Assembly (NCBI RefSeq): GCF_025370785.1
Contig: NZ_JAMXFA010000018.1
Span: 1-64,000, forward strand
Direction of reading: 5' to 3'
DNA: 64,000 nucleotides
From: Laspinema olomoucense D3b
GTDB lineage: Bacteria > Cyanobacteriota > Cyanobacteriia > Cyanobacteriales > Laspinemataceae
How positions within the stretch are numbered: the first letter of the stretch is position 1; the number at the start of each line of letters is the position of its first letter. Below, piece by piece: positions 43,544 to 51,610 of this stretch. The position numbers were made by a program, and so were the translations under genes. The notes under the pieces are model-generated. The model had not been told where the DNA came from, made no database searches, and saw only the letters and a list, made by a program, of their open reading frames with translations.

Positions 43544-45007
43544 CTACGGAGAAATTCTTTGCCTAGCTTCAGCAAGTCTCTCTTCAGCTTGATTCATAAC
43601 TTGTGACATATTTTCCAGCATTTCTCCAGGATACTTCTCTAAAATTTTTGTTGAAAGGCTAATTTGAGTTCCCGAGACATTTATGATGACTGCTTTTATC
43701 ATTTGATTGGATATAAATAAATTTTTAATGTGGCTAGGAAACACAAACTTATTGCTTATTTGACTTTTATGGAGCAATCCCCATAACCCCTTACAATTAA
43801 CAAATACACCATAATCTTCTGTTTTCATTATTTCTCCTTCAATAAGCTGGCCCGTTTCAAAAGAAGAAGCTTTAAGCAGTTTTTCTGAAAATTTTAATTG
43901 TTGAGTTGCTTTGGTTATTTCTAAAATTAAAACTTCTAATGATTGACCAACAAGGCCCCGGTAGGTGTGGGGTAGTTGCACTAGATCTTTTTTATATATA
44001 AAAGAACTCATATTAAATATGTTAACAACGATACCCTCATTATTGACACTTGTTATCTGAACCTCTATCATTTCCTTTTTGTCATATTTTTCTTGTAAGA
44101 TTTCCCAAGGGTCGGAGAATTTCGGGAGTCCTCCTTTTCGTGGTCCGGGTGGTTGTCGTGGTCCGGGTGGTTGTCGTGGTTCGGGTCGAGACTTAACTGC
44201 ATCTAATACTTGCGTTGCTGTCCAACGCTGTTTCGGGTCTCTAATCAAACACCCACCCACAATTTTATCAAAAGGTGCAGGAAGATTTTCAGCTAATTGT
44301 AGTCTATCAGCTGTCATGATTTCTACTTGTAAAACTTGATCAGTGCTCGTGTTGAATGGTAATTTTCCGGTTAGCATTTCTATAATCATTACACCTAAAG
44401 ACCATAAATCCCAAGGTAATGAAGTAATTCCTTGATATGACTCAGGTGGAGCATATTCTTTAGTACCCATTATTAAACTGGTGACACGAACTCCTTGGGG
44501 GTTGGTCTCCCCCGCTATACCAAAATCGCCGATTTTCCACTCTTCGCCCATTCGCATTACATTTCCGGGCTTCAAATCTCGATGTACAATAGGCTCAGTC
44601 TGACCGTGCATATACTCCAGTGCTGAAGCCAGACTTTTGACTACCTCTACCACTTCTATTTTTGATAAAGGAGAATTTGGGCTTAAGCGGTCGCCTAACG
44701 TTCCGTTTGCCACATCCATCACCAGAAACAAAAACTGGTCATTGTTTATTTGCCATTCACCTACATCTAAAGCTCGTACTAGGTGAGGGTGATTTAGCCG
44801 ACTGGCAGCATCTAGTTCCTTCAAATGCCGATCAAAGTTCTCTGTATCAGTGGACCGAAGTTTTACAGCATATTGGTGTGCCAGTATCCGGTCTCCTATA
44901 ATCTTGTTTGCCCGAAAAACACATCCCTCGCCTCCTACGCCTAATATTTCTACTAGACTATAGTCTTTAACTTTCTGTCCTCTTAGAAATCCCCATCCCC
45001 CGTTCAT
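43544..45007 (-). CDS. Ser/Thr protein kinase fused to two S1 RNA-binding domains
   Basis: A 487-residue protein. Residues about 16-270 are a Hanks-type kinase: Gly-loop GVGGEGCVF, Lys49 in YAVKL, HRDLKPGN (Asp144), DFG (Asp161), APE-like YAPPES. A proline-rich linker (RQPPGPRQPPGPR) leads to two S1 domains at about 308-380 (IEVQITSVNNEGIVVNI ... LKFSEKLLKA) and 384-456 (GQLIEGEIMKTEDYGVFVN ... GLWGLLHKSQIS). The tail STKILEKYPGEMLENMSQVM and AEERLAEARQ resembles cyanobacterial ribosomal-protein-S1-type proteins. No transmembrane segment. The ATG overlaps the stop of the PP2C gene. The kinase would act on, or be recruited to, RNA or ribosomes (inference). Confidence 0.9.
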   Translation of the reverse strand: MNGGWGFLRGQKVKDYSLVEILGVGGEGCVFRANKIIGDRILAHQYAVKLRSTDTENFDRHLKELDAASRLNHPHLVRALDVGEWQINNDQFLFLVMDVANGTLGDRLSPNSPLSKIEVVEVVKSLASALEYMHGQTEPIVHRDLKPGNVMRMGEEWKIGDFGIAGETNPQGVRVTSLIMGTKEYAPPESYQGITSLPWDLWSLGVMIIEMLTGKLPFNTSTDQVLQVEIMTADRLQLAENLPAPFDKIVGGCLIRDPKQRWTATQVLDAVKSRPEPRQPPGPRQPPGPRKGGLPKFSDPWEILQEKYDKKEMIEVQITSVNNEGIVVNIFNMSSFIYKKDLVQLPHTYRGLVGQSLEVLILEITKATQQLKFSEKLLKASSFETGQLIEGEIMKTEDYGVFVNCKGLWGLLHKSQISNKFVFPSHIKNLFISNQMIKAVIINVSGTQISLSTKILEKYPGEMLENMSQVMNQAEERLAEARQRISP

Positions 45008-45813
45008 CAGTTATCTTCCTCCTGAACTAAAATAGCCACCATACTAATGTTATCTTTTCCTCCTTGTTTTAAGGCATTATTTACACAATTTTTGGTTAAC
45101 TCTGATGGAGATTTTTTATGGATTTTAACGAAATATTGTAACTCCGAATCACTCATTTCTCCATGTAACCCGTCACTGCATAAAACTAACACATCCCCAG
45201 GATGCAATTCTCGAAGAACGGGAGAGTTAGGATCATTCCATTTAGGGTCAACTGATAATCTAGCTTTTTCCCCACCGCCTAAACAGGACGTGACAACAGA
45301 ACGCATAGGGTGATTAACCGATTCTTCCGGAGTAATTTCGCCTAGTTTCAAGAGGACGCTGATGGGTGTATGATCCGATGTTACATAAGGGGAAGCATCA
45401 CCACTAAAATGATAAAAACGACAGTCTCCAGCATACAGATGTAAACATTCACTCTGTGTAATAATAGCGGCCACCACTGTGGCCCCCATTTTCATCAAGC
45501 CAAAGTCTTGCGATGCTTGCTCTCGAATTGCTTGGTCAGCAGCATGAAAACCCTGCAAGAGGAAATGATAGCGTTCTTCTGGTGTTGCAGGTAAAGGCTG
45601 CTTTAATAGTTCTTTGAAAGTATCAATGGCAATTTTAGCCGCCTCTTTCCCTCCTCGTTGTCCCCCCATTCCATCAGCAACAACGGCTAAAAGTGCTGAT
45701 TTATCGGGCCAAGGCTTGACAAACTTAGCGTCTTCGTTAACTTTTCGCACTTGGCCCTTGTTGGTTTTCTGATCATAAACCAGTCTTAGCTTGCTCAGTT
45801 CCTTATCTGACAT
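45007..45813 (-). CDS. PP2C-family Ser/Thr protein phosphatase
   Basis: A 268-residue bacterial PP2C (PPM) phosphatase. Metal-binding motifs are present: Asp27 region with NEDAKF, VADGMGGQRGG, a GAT motif in MGATVVAAI, the SDHTPIS segment, VLVLCSDGL and the final GGKDNISMVAI. It should reverse phosphorylation by the downstream kinase, with which it shares an ATGA overlap. It begins 21 bp after the VWA gene. Short, cytosolic, no sensor domain. The TNKGQVRKVNEDA start is standard for the family. Confidence 0.92.
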   Translation of the reverse strand: MSDKELSKLRLVYDQKTNKGQVRKVNEDAKFVKPWPDKSALLAVVADGMGGQRGGKEAAKIAIDTFKELLKQPLPATPEERYHFLLQGFHAADQAIREQASQDFGLMKMGATVVAAIITQSECLHLYAGDCRFYHFSGDASPYVTSDHTPISVLLKLGEITPEESVNHPMRSVVTSCLGGGEKARLSVDPKWNDPNSPVLRELHPGDVLVLCSDGLHGEMSDSELQYFVKIHKKSPSELTKNCVNNALKQGGKDNISMVAILVQEEDN

Positions 45814-45834
45814 CTTTAATTACTATGTCTGCTA

Positions 45835-47052
45835 TTACGATTTTTGGACGTTTTCCCAAGCTCTAGTCTTGCGACCTTCATCCACTTTACCAGTTTTTTC
45901 CAGGTCGTTTTTTAATTGAGCAACTTGTTCCGCCAGTTCGCTTAACCCATCTTGTAAGGTATCTATTTCTAGTCGATCCAATAACTGCCTCGTCCGTTTG
46001 GGATCGTTTTCTCGAATCAAGCTGTTCATATTCTCCTTAATTTCCCAAAGCTTGCGGTTGTTGTCTACATCATTGTTAAGCTGTTCCGCTTCTGTGGCCG
46101 ATTTAGTGTAAAGAATAGAGGCTTTCCCACTGACTTTAGATAAATTGGTAGCGGTTAACTCAACTTGCAGCAACTCACGGCTACCTAAAGATTCCCCGAC
46201 ACCTAATTTGGGGATTTCCACTTTGACCAGTATATCCGTTGGGGTATCGGTCCGAATCACTCCAATATTCAGCTTTCCCTTGGCTGTTTCTTCTAATGGC
46301 AAGTAATCAGGTCTGAATCGACAGAAGGCTTTGAGGGTAACTTCAGATTTGGGAGTAAACTGAATTTGGGCATCATCAATGGCGATCGCTTGGCTTGCGG
46401 TTAGCCTTTCTCTTAATTTAGGCTGTAGTTCTGATGGAGTTTCAGCATAGATAAACTCCCCTTGTCCTCGATTACCCAAATCAATCAGAAAGACGTTGTT
46501 AAAGTTACTCGCATTTCCCAAACCTACCGGATAAATTAAAATCCCTGATTTGCTCAATTCAGCAGCTTTATCCAGCAAGGCAGTCACATCACTGAGAATA
46601 GCTCCTTGAGAAGTTGTGGCATGACCATCGGTAATCAAAATTCCTACACGAACAACGCCTTTTTCCTCTGGTAAAGTCTTCTGAATCCACTCTAATGCCA
46701 TATCTGTACGAGTGACGCCAGACGCTTGCAGCTTCGTGATGGCTGTATTTGCAGCATCTAAGGCTTCTGAACCACCGGCCAGAGATTTGAGCAGAGGCTG
46801 TACTTGAGTGGAGAAACTAGCCAACTCTAGGCGATCTATCTTGCGTAATTGAGCCACAACAGAACGGCAGGTTTCTTTGGCTGCTGTTAGTTTTTCCCCT
46901 TGCATGGAACTGCTAGTATCTAAGGCGATCGCCATCCTTAAGGGCAATCCTACTGTATTCGATTGGGGACGAATTTGTACCCTTAATACATGATCAGTCG
47001 ATTGATTCCAAGTTTTGGCTGGTTTATTCCAGGCTAGTTCTAAATTAAACAT
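45835..47052 (-). CDS. VWA-domain protein, TerY-like, of the kinase operon
   Basis: A 405-residue protein. The VWA domain has a complete MIDAS: DTSSS (Asp45, Ser47, Ser49), Thr114/116 in GVTRTDMAL and Asp142 in LITDGHAT. A beta-rich middle (FTPKSEVTLKAFCRFRPDYL) and a helical C-terminus (LDRLEIDTLQDGLSELAEQVAQLKND) follow. VWA - PP2C - kinase triads are known as TerY-P modules, linked by comparative genomics to stress and metal responses. The VWA protein probably binds the phosphorylated target or scaffolds kinase and phosphatase. AAGGA lies about ten bases before the ATG. First gene of the three-gene operon. Confidence 0.88.
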   Translation of the reverse strand: MFNLELAWNKPAKTWNQSTDHVLRVQIRPQSNTVGLPLRMAIALDTSSSMQGEKLTAAKETCRSVVAQLRKIDRLELASFSTQVQPLLKSLAGGSEALDAANTAITKLQASGVTRTDMALEWIQKTLPEEKGVVRVGILITDGHATTSQGAILSDVTALLDKAAELSKSGILIYPVGLGNASNFNNVFLIDLGNRGQGEFIYAETPSELQPKLRERLTASQAIAIDDAQIQFTPKSEVTLKAFCRFRPDYLPLEETAKGKLNIGVIRTDTPTDILVKVEIPKLGVGESLGSRELLQVELTATNLSKVSGKASILYTKSATEAEQLNNDVDNNRKLWEIKENMNSLIRENDPKRTRQLLDRLEIDTLQDGLSELAEQVAQLKNDLEKTGKVDEGRKTRAWENVQKS

Positions 47053-47346
47053 AATTTAAGTTTCCTTTAGGTCTGATTAAGTATTTTACTGGAGCCATTT
47101 ATGGTGGTTCACACAGTTATTCACGTATGTTTTTTGGAGTGCGAGCATCTTGCTCGCTATTGTTTGAGCGATCAAGATGCTCGCACTCCTTAGAATCTCT
47201 TCACCTCATGAGTCCAGGAACCGCTATATATCGATTATGAAAGCCCTCGGTGAGTTGTTGGGTCCCAAGCTATCAAAAACGGTATTTCATTCGTCAGATA
47301 TAACTGGACTCTGCTTAAAAAGCTAAAGGCAATTTATCCTGCTATA
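47053..47346. other. Upstream region of the VWA-PP2C-kinase operon
   Basis: About 294 bp dominated by a long palindrome (47136-47189). The operon promoter presumably lies between it and 47053. No ORF. Confidence 0.5.
47136..47189. repeat. 17-bp perfect inverted repeat, dispersed-repeat type
   Basis: GGAGTGCGAGCATCTTG (47136-47152) pairs exactly with 47173-47189, and inner CTCGCT/AGCG bases extend the hairpin. Related by its GAGCATCTT core to the palindrome at 22082-22133. In transcription toward the VWA gene it would form a strong leader hairpin. Confidence 0.85.
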
Positions 47347-47565
47347 TTACTGATGACTGCCTCCACACTTCTTTGCCAGTGATTTAATGTTACCCACAAA
47401 TTCTGGTGGCACGTTGATTATTTCCAAAATAAATTGATTTCTTTGGTCATCTACAGGAATATTTTTATCCCGATACTTAGAATTAGAAAAAATAGATTCC
47501 AGGCTATCCACAAACCTTTTTAATGAAGCGGTATCTGGAAAATTAGCTGATATGTTCATGTTCAT
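47347..47565 (-). CDS. Small unrecognised protein upstream of the VWA operon
   Basis: A 72-residue protein starting MNMNISANFPDTASLKRFVD and ending LAKKCGGSHQ. AAGGA just before the ATG (47565) supports it. It looks like a small alpha/beta protein without signal peptide. Same direction as the VWA-PP2C-kinase genes, but about 300 bp and a large hairpin lie between them. No family is recognised; it may be an accessory of that operon. Confidence 0.6.
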   Translation of the reverse strand: MNMNISANFPDTASLKRFVDSLESIFSNSKYRDKNIPVDDQRNQFILEIINVPPEFVGNIKSLAKKCGGSHQ

Positions 47566-47791
47566 GTATCCTTATAGTTTGAAGGTAGCGAGTCTAAATG
47601 AATTGGTCATTAAGAAATCGAACAAGATGTCAAGCCAATATGCATAGCGAAACTGATCGCCAATGACAAGCGGGCGCTTTACACAGTACCCAGGTTATAA
47701 GCCTTAGAGCTTTGTTAAAGTCCTGTAATGCTAACTATTCCTGGATGTTGGCTACGGGAGTTTACAATTTTCCTCTCGTTAGTGACGGGGT

Positions 47792-48040
47792 TTAATCTAA
47801 GCCAATTAGCCTCGGATCGGGAATCCCCCAAATTTCTTCTGCTGCCTCTATGGCATTATTATATGTGGGATTTTCGCAATAGGCATCATAAGCTTCGCCT
47901 GGGGGATAGGGTAGCAAGTCTTCTTCATCTTCATAGAGATCGTAATACGATTGGTCTTTTTCAACCTCTTGCGCTATATTTTCCGGCGATCGGGGTTGAT
48001 GGCTGTGATTATTCCCTTGGTTTGGGTTGTTTGTATTCAT
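47792..48040 (-). CDS. Small acidic unrecognised protein
   Basis: An 82-residue protein starting MNTNNPNQGNNHSHQPRSPE, with a disordered polar N-terminus and a strongly acidic, tyrosine-rich centre (SYYDLYEDEEDLLPYPPGEA) ending EEIWGIPDPRLIGLD. The protein-like, strand-specific composition supports coding; the frame could extend upstream to 48112. A 38-codon frame at 48057-48173 on the same strand just upstream (MAHLGDQLLIILSEAG) might be a leader or a separate micro-gene. The Shine-Dalgarno is weak. Function unknown. Confidence 0.5.
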   Translation of the reverse strand: MNTNNPNQGNNHSHQPRSPENIAQEVEKDQSYYDLYEDEEDLLPYPPGEAYDAYCENPTYNNAIEAAEEIWGIPDPRLIGLD

Positions 48041-48173
48041 TGCAGGAAATCCTTTGTCAGAAGATACGCTTAATCTCTTGGCTATACCGGGGTTTATGGG
48101 CGCGCAGTCCACATTGTTTGTGGATTCCCGCCTCCGAAAGTATGATTAGCAGTTGATCGCCTAAGTGAGCCAT

Positions 48174-48841
48174 GAACCCAGCTATAAAACGCTGGTATCC
48201 CGTTGGCTTTCAAAAACCCCGCTCTTGGGAGTCCCTCTATTCTCTGTATTGCCTCCCAATCTTACCTAATTATTAGAAGTCAATCTTATTATTGAGTATT
48301 TGGGCGGAGTTTTCAACCTGACTTTACAAAATTTATCATTTATTCGGGTGAGTACCAACTTTTCTGATATCTATCATCAACTATCCTCTATGTCAGGGGG
48401 TGCGATCGCGAACCGACTTGATTGCACTCAGGAATAGGTGTTTGCAAAACTGAAAACCGCTTAGAGCATCTGGCGCAAAACTGAGAAACCGGATTTCTGG
48501 ACCGTTGAATCTAAGACGCTACTCGGATCCTAAAACAGAATTTAGCAAATCGTTGGTGGACTTGAGGCTGTGTCAATCTTGTCTGTCAAAAAACGATGAC
48601 TTAGACTATGTTACCCGATTCAGACGGGTCAATTTTCGATAAGCCACAACCTCTGTGACTGTAATTGTCCATAGCTTACTTGTCCAGAGACTTGGTTCAA
48701 GCGGGATGCGGTTGATGCCAATTGGCCTCTGGACCCACTTCCCTTTCTCAACCCTGGCGGTCCTCTGTTTGCTCTATTTAACCCCCCTGTTTTATCAAAA
48801 TATCCTAAGTCAATTTGATTTTCTAATATTTGGGAAAACCC
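48174..48841. other. Intergenic stretch, no supported gene
   Basis: About 670 bp upstream of the XRE genes. A 77-codon plus frame (48655-48888) has a hydrophobic middle but overlaps the XRE promoter and operator and lacks an RBS, so it is not called. Copies of the GAAACCGG/ATTTCTGG dispersed repeat occur near 48485. Confidence 0.45.
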
Positions 48842-48870
48842 TTGAATTTTCTCTGAGGGAAATATATACT
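48842..48870 (+). promoter_or_regulatory. Sigma-70-type promoter of the first XRE gene
   Basis: -35 TTGAAT (48842-48847) and -10 TATACT (48865-48870) are separated by exactly 17 bp. The -10 is directly followed by the palindromic operator at 48871-48890, so a bound repressor would cover the transcription start. Confidence 0.7.
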
Positions 48871-48890
48871 ATTCATGTAGATACATGAAT
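48871..48890. promoter_or_regulatory. Palindromic operator of the first XRE gene
   Basis: ATTCATGTA and its perfect complement TACATGAAT are separated by 2 bases. The half-site TCATGTA recurs before the second XRE gene (49340-49356), supporting binding by these paralogous regulators and autoregulation. Confidence 0.75.
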
Positions 48891-48904
48891 TTTTGATAAA
48901 TTGC

Positions 48905-49246
48905 ATGGAGTTTTCCCTTGGTCCTCGGCTGCGTGCCACCCGGCAACGACTTGGTTTAACTCAGGAACAGGTTATTGAACAGCTTAAAGACTGCTATGGT
49001 GTCACGATGAGTCAACAGGCGCTCTCTTGTATTGAACATGGCAAGCGCAAGATTGATGCGGAACGGGAATTACCGGCATTAGCAGCAGTGTATGGTCAGG
49101 CGATCGATTCGTTTTATCAGTCTTGGACTCTACCGGCAGTGGTGGAGGCTCCCTCGGTGTCTGGGGGTGATTTACAGTCTCTGACCCCGGAGGAGAAATT
49201 TCATCTGGCGATCGCCCTCCTGCATCAAGTTTTCCTCAATTCCTAG
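48905..49246 (+). CDS. XRE-family transcriptional regulator (paralogue 1)
   Basis: A 113-residue protein with an N-terminal Xre/Cro HTH: LGPRLRATRQRLGLTQEQVIEQL, YGVTMSQQALSCIEHGKRKIDAERELPALAAVYG. The C-terminal 40 residues (LTPEEKFHLAIALLHQVF) form a short helix probably for dimerisation. ATG at 48905 is taken; the frame also opens at TTG 48893. It lies just downstream of a palindromic operator, suggesting autorepression. The second copy, 119 bp downstream, shares about three quarters of the HTH region. Confidence 0.88.
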   Translation: MEFSLGPRLRATRQRLGLTQEQVIEQLKDCYGVTMSQQALSCIEHGKRKIDAERELPALAAVYGQAIDSFYQSWTLPAVVEAPSVSGGDLQSLTPEEKFHLAIALLHQVFLNS

Positions 49247-49339
49247 CGGTTCTGAGTGGCTCCTCCGGGGGCCATACATGATTATTGGAATTGGACATTT
49301 TTATCGGATACTACCGAGACTCTGGAGAATGTAAGACTT

Positions 49340-49356
49340 TCGTGTAGTTTACATGA
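49340..49356. promoter_or_regulatory. Operator of the second XRE gene
   Basis: TCGTGTA and TACATGA half-sites separated by 3 bases, ending 9 bp before the ATG. It matches the 48871-48890 palindrome except for one base and the spacer. A further lone half-site TACATGA is at 49275-49281. Confidence 0.65.
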
Positions 49357-49365
49357 TTTTCTGAT

Positions 49366-49755
49366 ATGGCCTTCTCCCTCGGCAAGCGTCTCAAGGCTAC
49401 CCGCGAGTCCCTCGGATTGACTCAAGAACAGGTGATCGAACAGCTAGAGATTCGCTATGGGGTGAGTCTCAGCCAACAAGCGATGTCCTCGATTGAAAAT
49501 GGCAAGCGCAAGGTGGATGCGGAACGGGAATTACCGGCATTAGCGGCAGTTTATGGTCAGGCGATCGATTCATTCTACGATTCCTGGGCGTTGCCGGAGG
49601 GGGGGAAATCTCAGAAACGCGCGTTTGCTGCACCGGCTGTGCGATCGCCCCAGGATGTGAGAGCGATCGCCCCGGTGGATTTGGAGGCCCTCACAAAACG
49701 GGATATGTTAGAACTGGCGGCTGAACTAATTTATAATGTTTTAGAAGAACCTTAG
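49366..49755 (+). CDS. XRE-family transcriptional regulator (paralogue 2)
   Basis: A 129-residue paralogue of the upstream regulator: FSLGKRLKATRESLGLTQEQ, YGVSLSQQAMSSIENGKRKVDAERELPALAAVYGQAIDSFYDSW. The C-terminal tail is longer (LEALTKRDMLELAAELIYNVLEE) with an Arg/Ala-rich linker. Tandem duplication with separate operators suggests the two proteins cross-regulate. The target beyond themselves is unknown; no toxin gene lies next to them. Confidence 0.88.
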   Translation: MAFSLGKRLKATRESLGLTQEQVIEQLEIRYGVSLSQQAMSSIENGKRKVDAERELPALAAVYGQAIDSFYDSWALPEGGKSQKRAFAAPAVRSPQDVRAIAPVDLEALTKRDMLELAAELIYNVLEEP

Positions 49756-50002
49756 CCCCTTTGATGAATTTATATGATATCTCTCCATTTCCAATACAGG
49801 GGAGGAGTTGGAACGTGAGGTTGTAGAGTTTCCTGATTGTACTGGAGTTATGTTAAAATAAAGGCTTAGATTAATATCGGCCATCAGTTATGGTAAAGTT
49901 AATTTTGTTTAAACCTACACTGGAGAAGTTTAATCATTAAAGGACTTTTAATGGGGCCGGAATTTACGGTTTGAATTGCTTGATAAATTGGGTAGAAAAT
50001 TG

Positions 50003-50233
50003 ATGGGAATCGAAAGGCGAATGTCTCGGGATATTTTTGCGGCTACTGAGATTGTTGAACTGAAGCAGCCTTGTTTTACGAGTACGGGTGTGTTGTATCC
50101 TGGGCTTTATCCGGTGGGACAATTACCGGATGTGGCGTTTGAAATGGGGTTGGTGGATAGAGTGTATCCGGAACGGGGGAAGGCGGGGAAGGAGGAACAG
50201 CAATCTCCGCCTGATGAGCCGGGGGAAGGTTAA
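50003..50233 (+). CDS. Small unrecognised protein, possible gene fragment
   Basis: From ATG 50003 a frame of 76 codons reads MGIERRMSRDIFAATEIVEL, then CFTSTGVLYPGLYPVGQLPDVAFEMGLVDRV and a charged Pro/Glu tail. The frame opens earlier at a TTG (49976). The block VLYPGLYPVGQLPDVAFEMGL has the look of a conserved domain. No strong Shine-Dalgarno, and the direct repeats start 30 bp after the stop. I cannot name the family. Confidence 0.45.
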   Translation: MGIERRMSRDIFAATEIVELKQPCFTSTGVLYPGLYPVGQLPDVAFEMGLVDRVYPERGKAGKEEQQSPPDEPGEG

Positions 50234-50263
50234 TGGGTTGTAGTTAATTCGGATAGATTAGAC

Positions 50264-50400
50264 AGGAGGCAGAGCCTCCAATTGGGTATTCCTAGGCAGA
50301 GCCTAAGAACGAGGATTGGGGGCTTTTTGTGGGGGTTTGGGGAGGAGGCAGAGCCTCCAATTGGGCATTCCTAGGCAGAGCCTAAGAACGAGGATTGGTG
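50264..50400. repeat. Two 58-bp direct repeats with twin hairpins
   Basis: Copies at 50264-50321 and 50343-50400 are almost identical. Each carries GGAGGCAGAGCCTCC and TAGGCAGAGCCTA, two small hairpins. Such GAGGCAGAGCCTC repeats are dispersed in cyanobacteria. They lie directly upstream of bioF. Confidence 0.85.
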
Positions 50401-50431
50401 GGGGTGTATTGTAGTTTTAATTGGATGAACT

Positions 50432-51610
50432 ATGTCAACAAATCCTTATGGTTGGATAGAAGACTCTCTCCGGACGATTCATCGGGCGAAGTGGTATCGT
50501 TCGGTGCAAGAAATCAGGGGTTGTCCGGGTCCGGTGGTGCGGATAGATGGGCAAGAGTTGATTAATTTTGCGAGTAATGATTATCTGGGTTTGGCGGGGG
50601 ATAGTCGGGTAATTTCTGCGGCGATCGCAGCGACTCAATTGTATGGGACAGGGGCGACGGGTTCGCGGTTGATTACGGGGCATCGTCCGATTCATCGGGA
50701 GTTGGAACGGGCGATCGCTGAGCTGAAACAAACAGAGGATGCAATTGTTTTTAGTTCGGGTTATTTAGCCAATTTGGGAGCAATTTCGGCTTTAGTGGGG
50801 AAACGAGATTTAATTCTGTCGGACCAATACAATCATGCGAGTTTGAAAAATGGCGCAATTCTGAGTGGGGCGACAGTTTTAGAGTATAAACATGGGGATG
50901 TGGAGGGGGTAAAATTCCTGTTAGAATCCCATAGAAAGGATTATCGGCGCTGTTTGATTTTGACCGATACAGTGTTTAGTATGGATGGGGATTTATGTCC
51001 TTTACCGGAAGTATTAGATGTAGCGGAAACTTATGGTTGTATGCTGTTAGTGGATGAGGCACATGGCACGGGGGTGTTTGGGGACCGGGGCGCGGGGGCG
51101 GTGGAATATTTGGGCTGTACGGGTCGAGGTTTGATTCAAATGGGAACCCTGAGTAAGGCATTAGGGAGTTTGGGGGGATATGTGGCAGGAACGGCGCCGT
51201 TAATTGATTTTCTGCGAAATCGGGCGGCGAGTTGGATTTATACCACGGGACTTTCCCCGGCAGATACGGCAGCCGGATTAGGGGCGATCGCCATTGTGAA
51301 TCAGGAACCGCAACGACGGGCTAAATTGTGGCAAAATGTCAAATACCTTAAACAGTTGCTGGCAGAGAGTGTACCCTCGGTGGCATCCCGGTTACTGCCC
51401 TCAGAGTCCCCGATTCTGTGTTTGCAAGTCCCTGATGCTCAAACGGTTTTAGCCGTGGGAGAGGGACTCAAAGCTGCTGGGATTTTAGTAGGTGCTGTAC
51501 GTCCCCCGACGGTTCCAACCAGCCGGATTCGGGTGACGGTGATGGCAACTCACGAAAAGGCTCACTGTGAGCGACTTGTTGAAGGGTTGCAGTCTCTCTT
51601 AAAATCCTGA
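50432..51610 (+). CDS. bioF: 8-amino-7-oxononanoate synthase
   Basis: A 392-residue PLP enzyme of the alpha-oxoamine synthase family. It condenses pimeloyl thioester with L-alanine to give KAPA, the first ring-forming step of biotin synthesis. Visible residues: [27 protein letters not shown], His134 in DQYNHAS, the PLP-site Asp208 and His211 in [13 protein letters not shown], and Lys242 in [14 protein letters not shown], which binds PLP. Length is normal. The stop TGA overlaps the ATG of the following TPR gene. No other bio gene is in the window; kbl or spt family members are possible but the sequence fits BioF better. Confidence 0.92.
   Translation: MSTNPYGWIEDSLRTIHRAKWYRSVQEIRGCPGPVVRIDGQELINFASNDYLGLAGDSRVISAAIAATQLYGTGATGSRLITGHRPIHRELERAIAELKQTEDAIVFSSGYLANLGAISALVGKRDLILSDQYNHASLKNGAILSGATVLEYKHGDVEGVKFLLESHRKDYRRCLILTDTVFSMDGDLCPLPEVLDVAETYGCMLLVDEAHGTGVFGDRGAGAVEYLGCTGRGLIQMGTLSKALGSLGGYVAGTAPLIDFLRNRAASWIYTTGLSPADTAAGLGAIAIVNQEPQRRAKLWQNVKYLKQLLAESVPSVASRLLPSESPILCLQVPDAQTVLAVGEGLKAAGILVGAVRPPTVPTSRIRVTVMATHEKAHCERLVEGLQSLLKS

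Noticed and set aside
48655-48888. 77-codon plus frame with a hydrophobic stretch
   Set aside because: It covers the promoter and operator of the XRE gene and lacks a ribosome-binding site.
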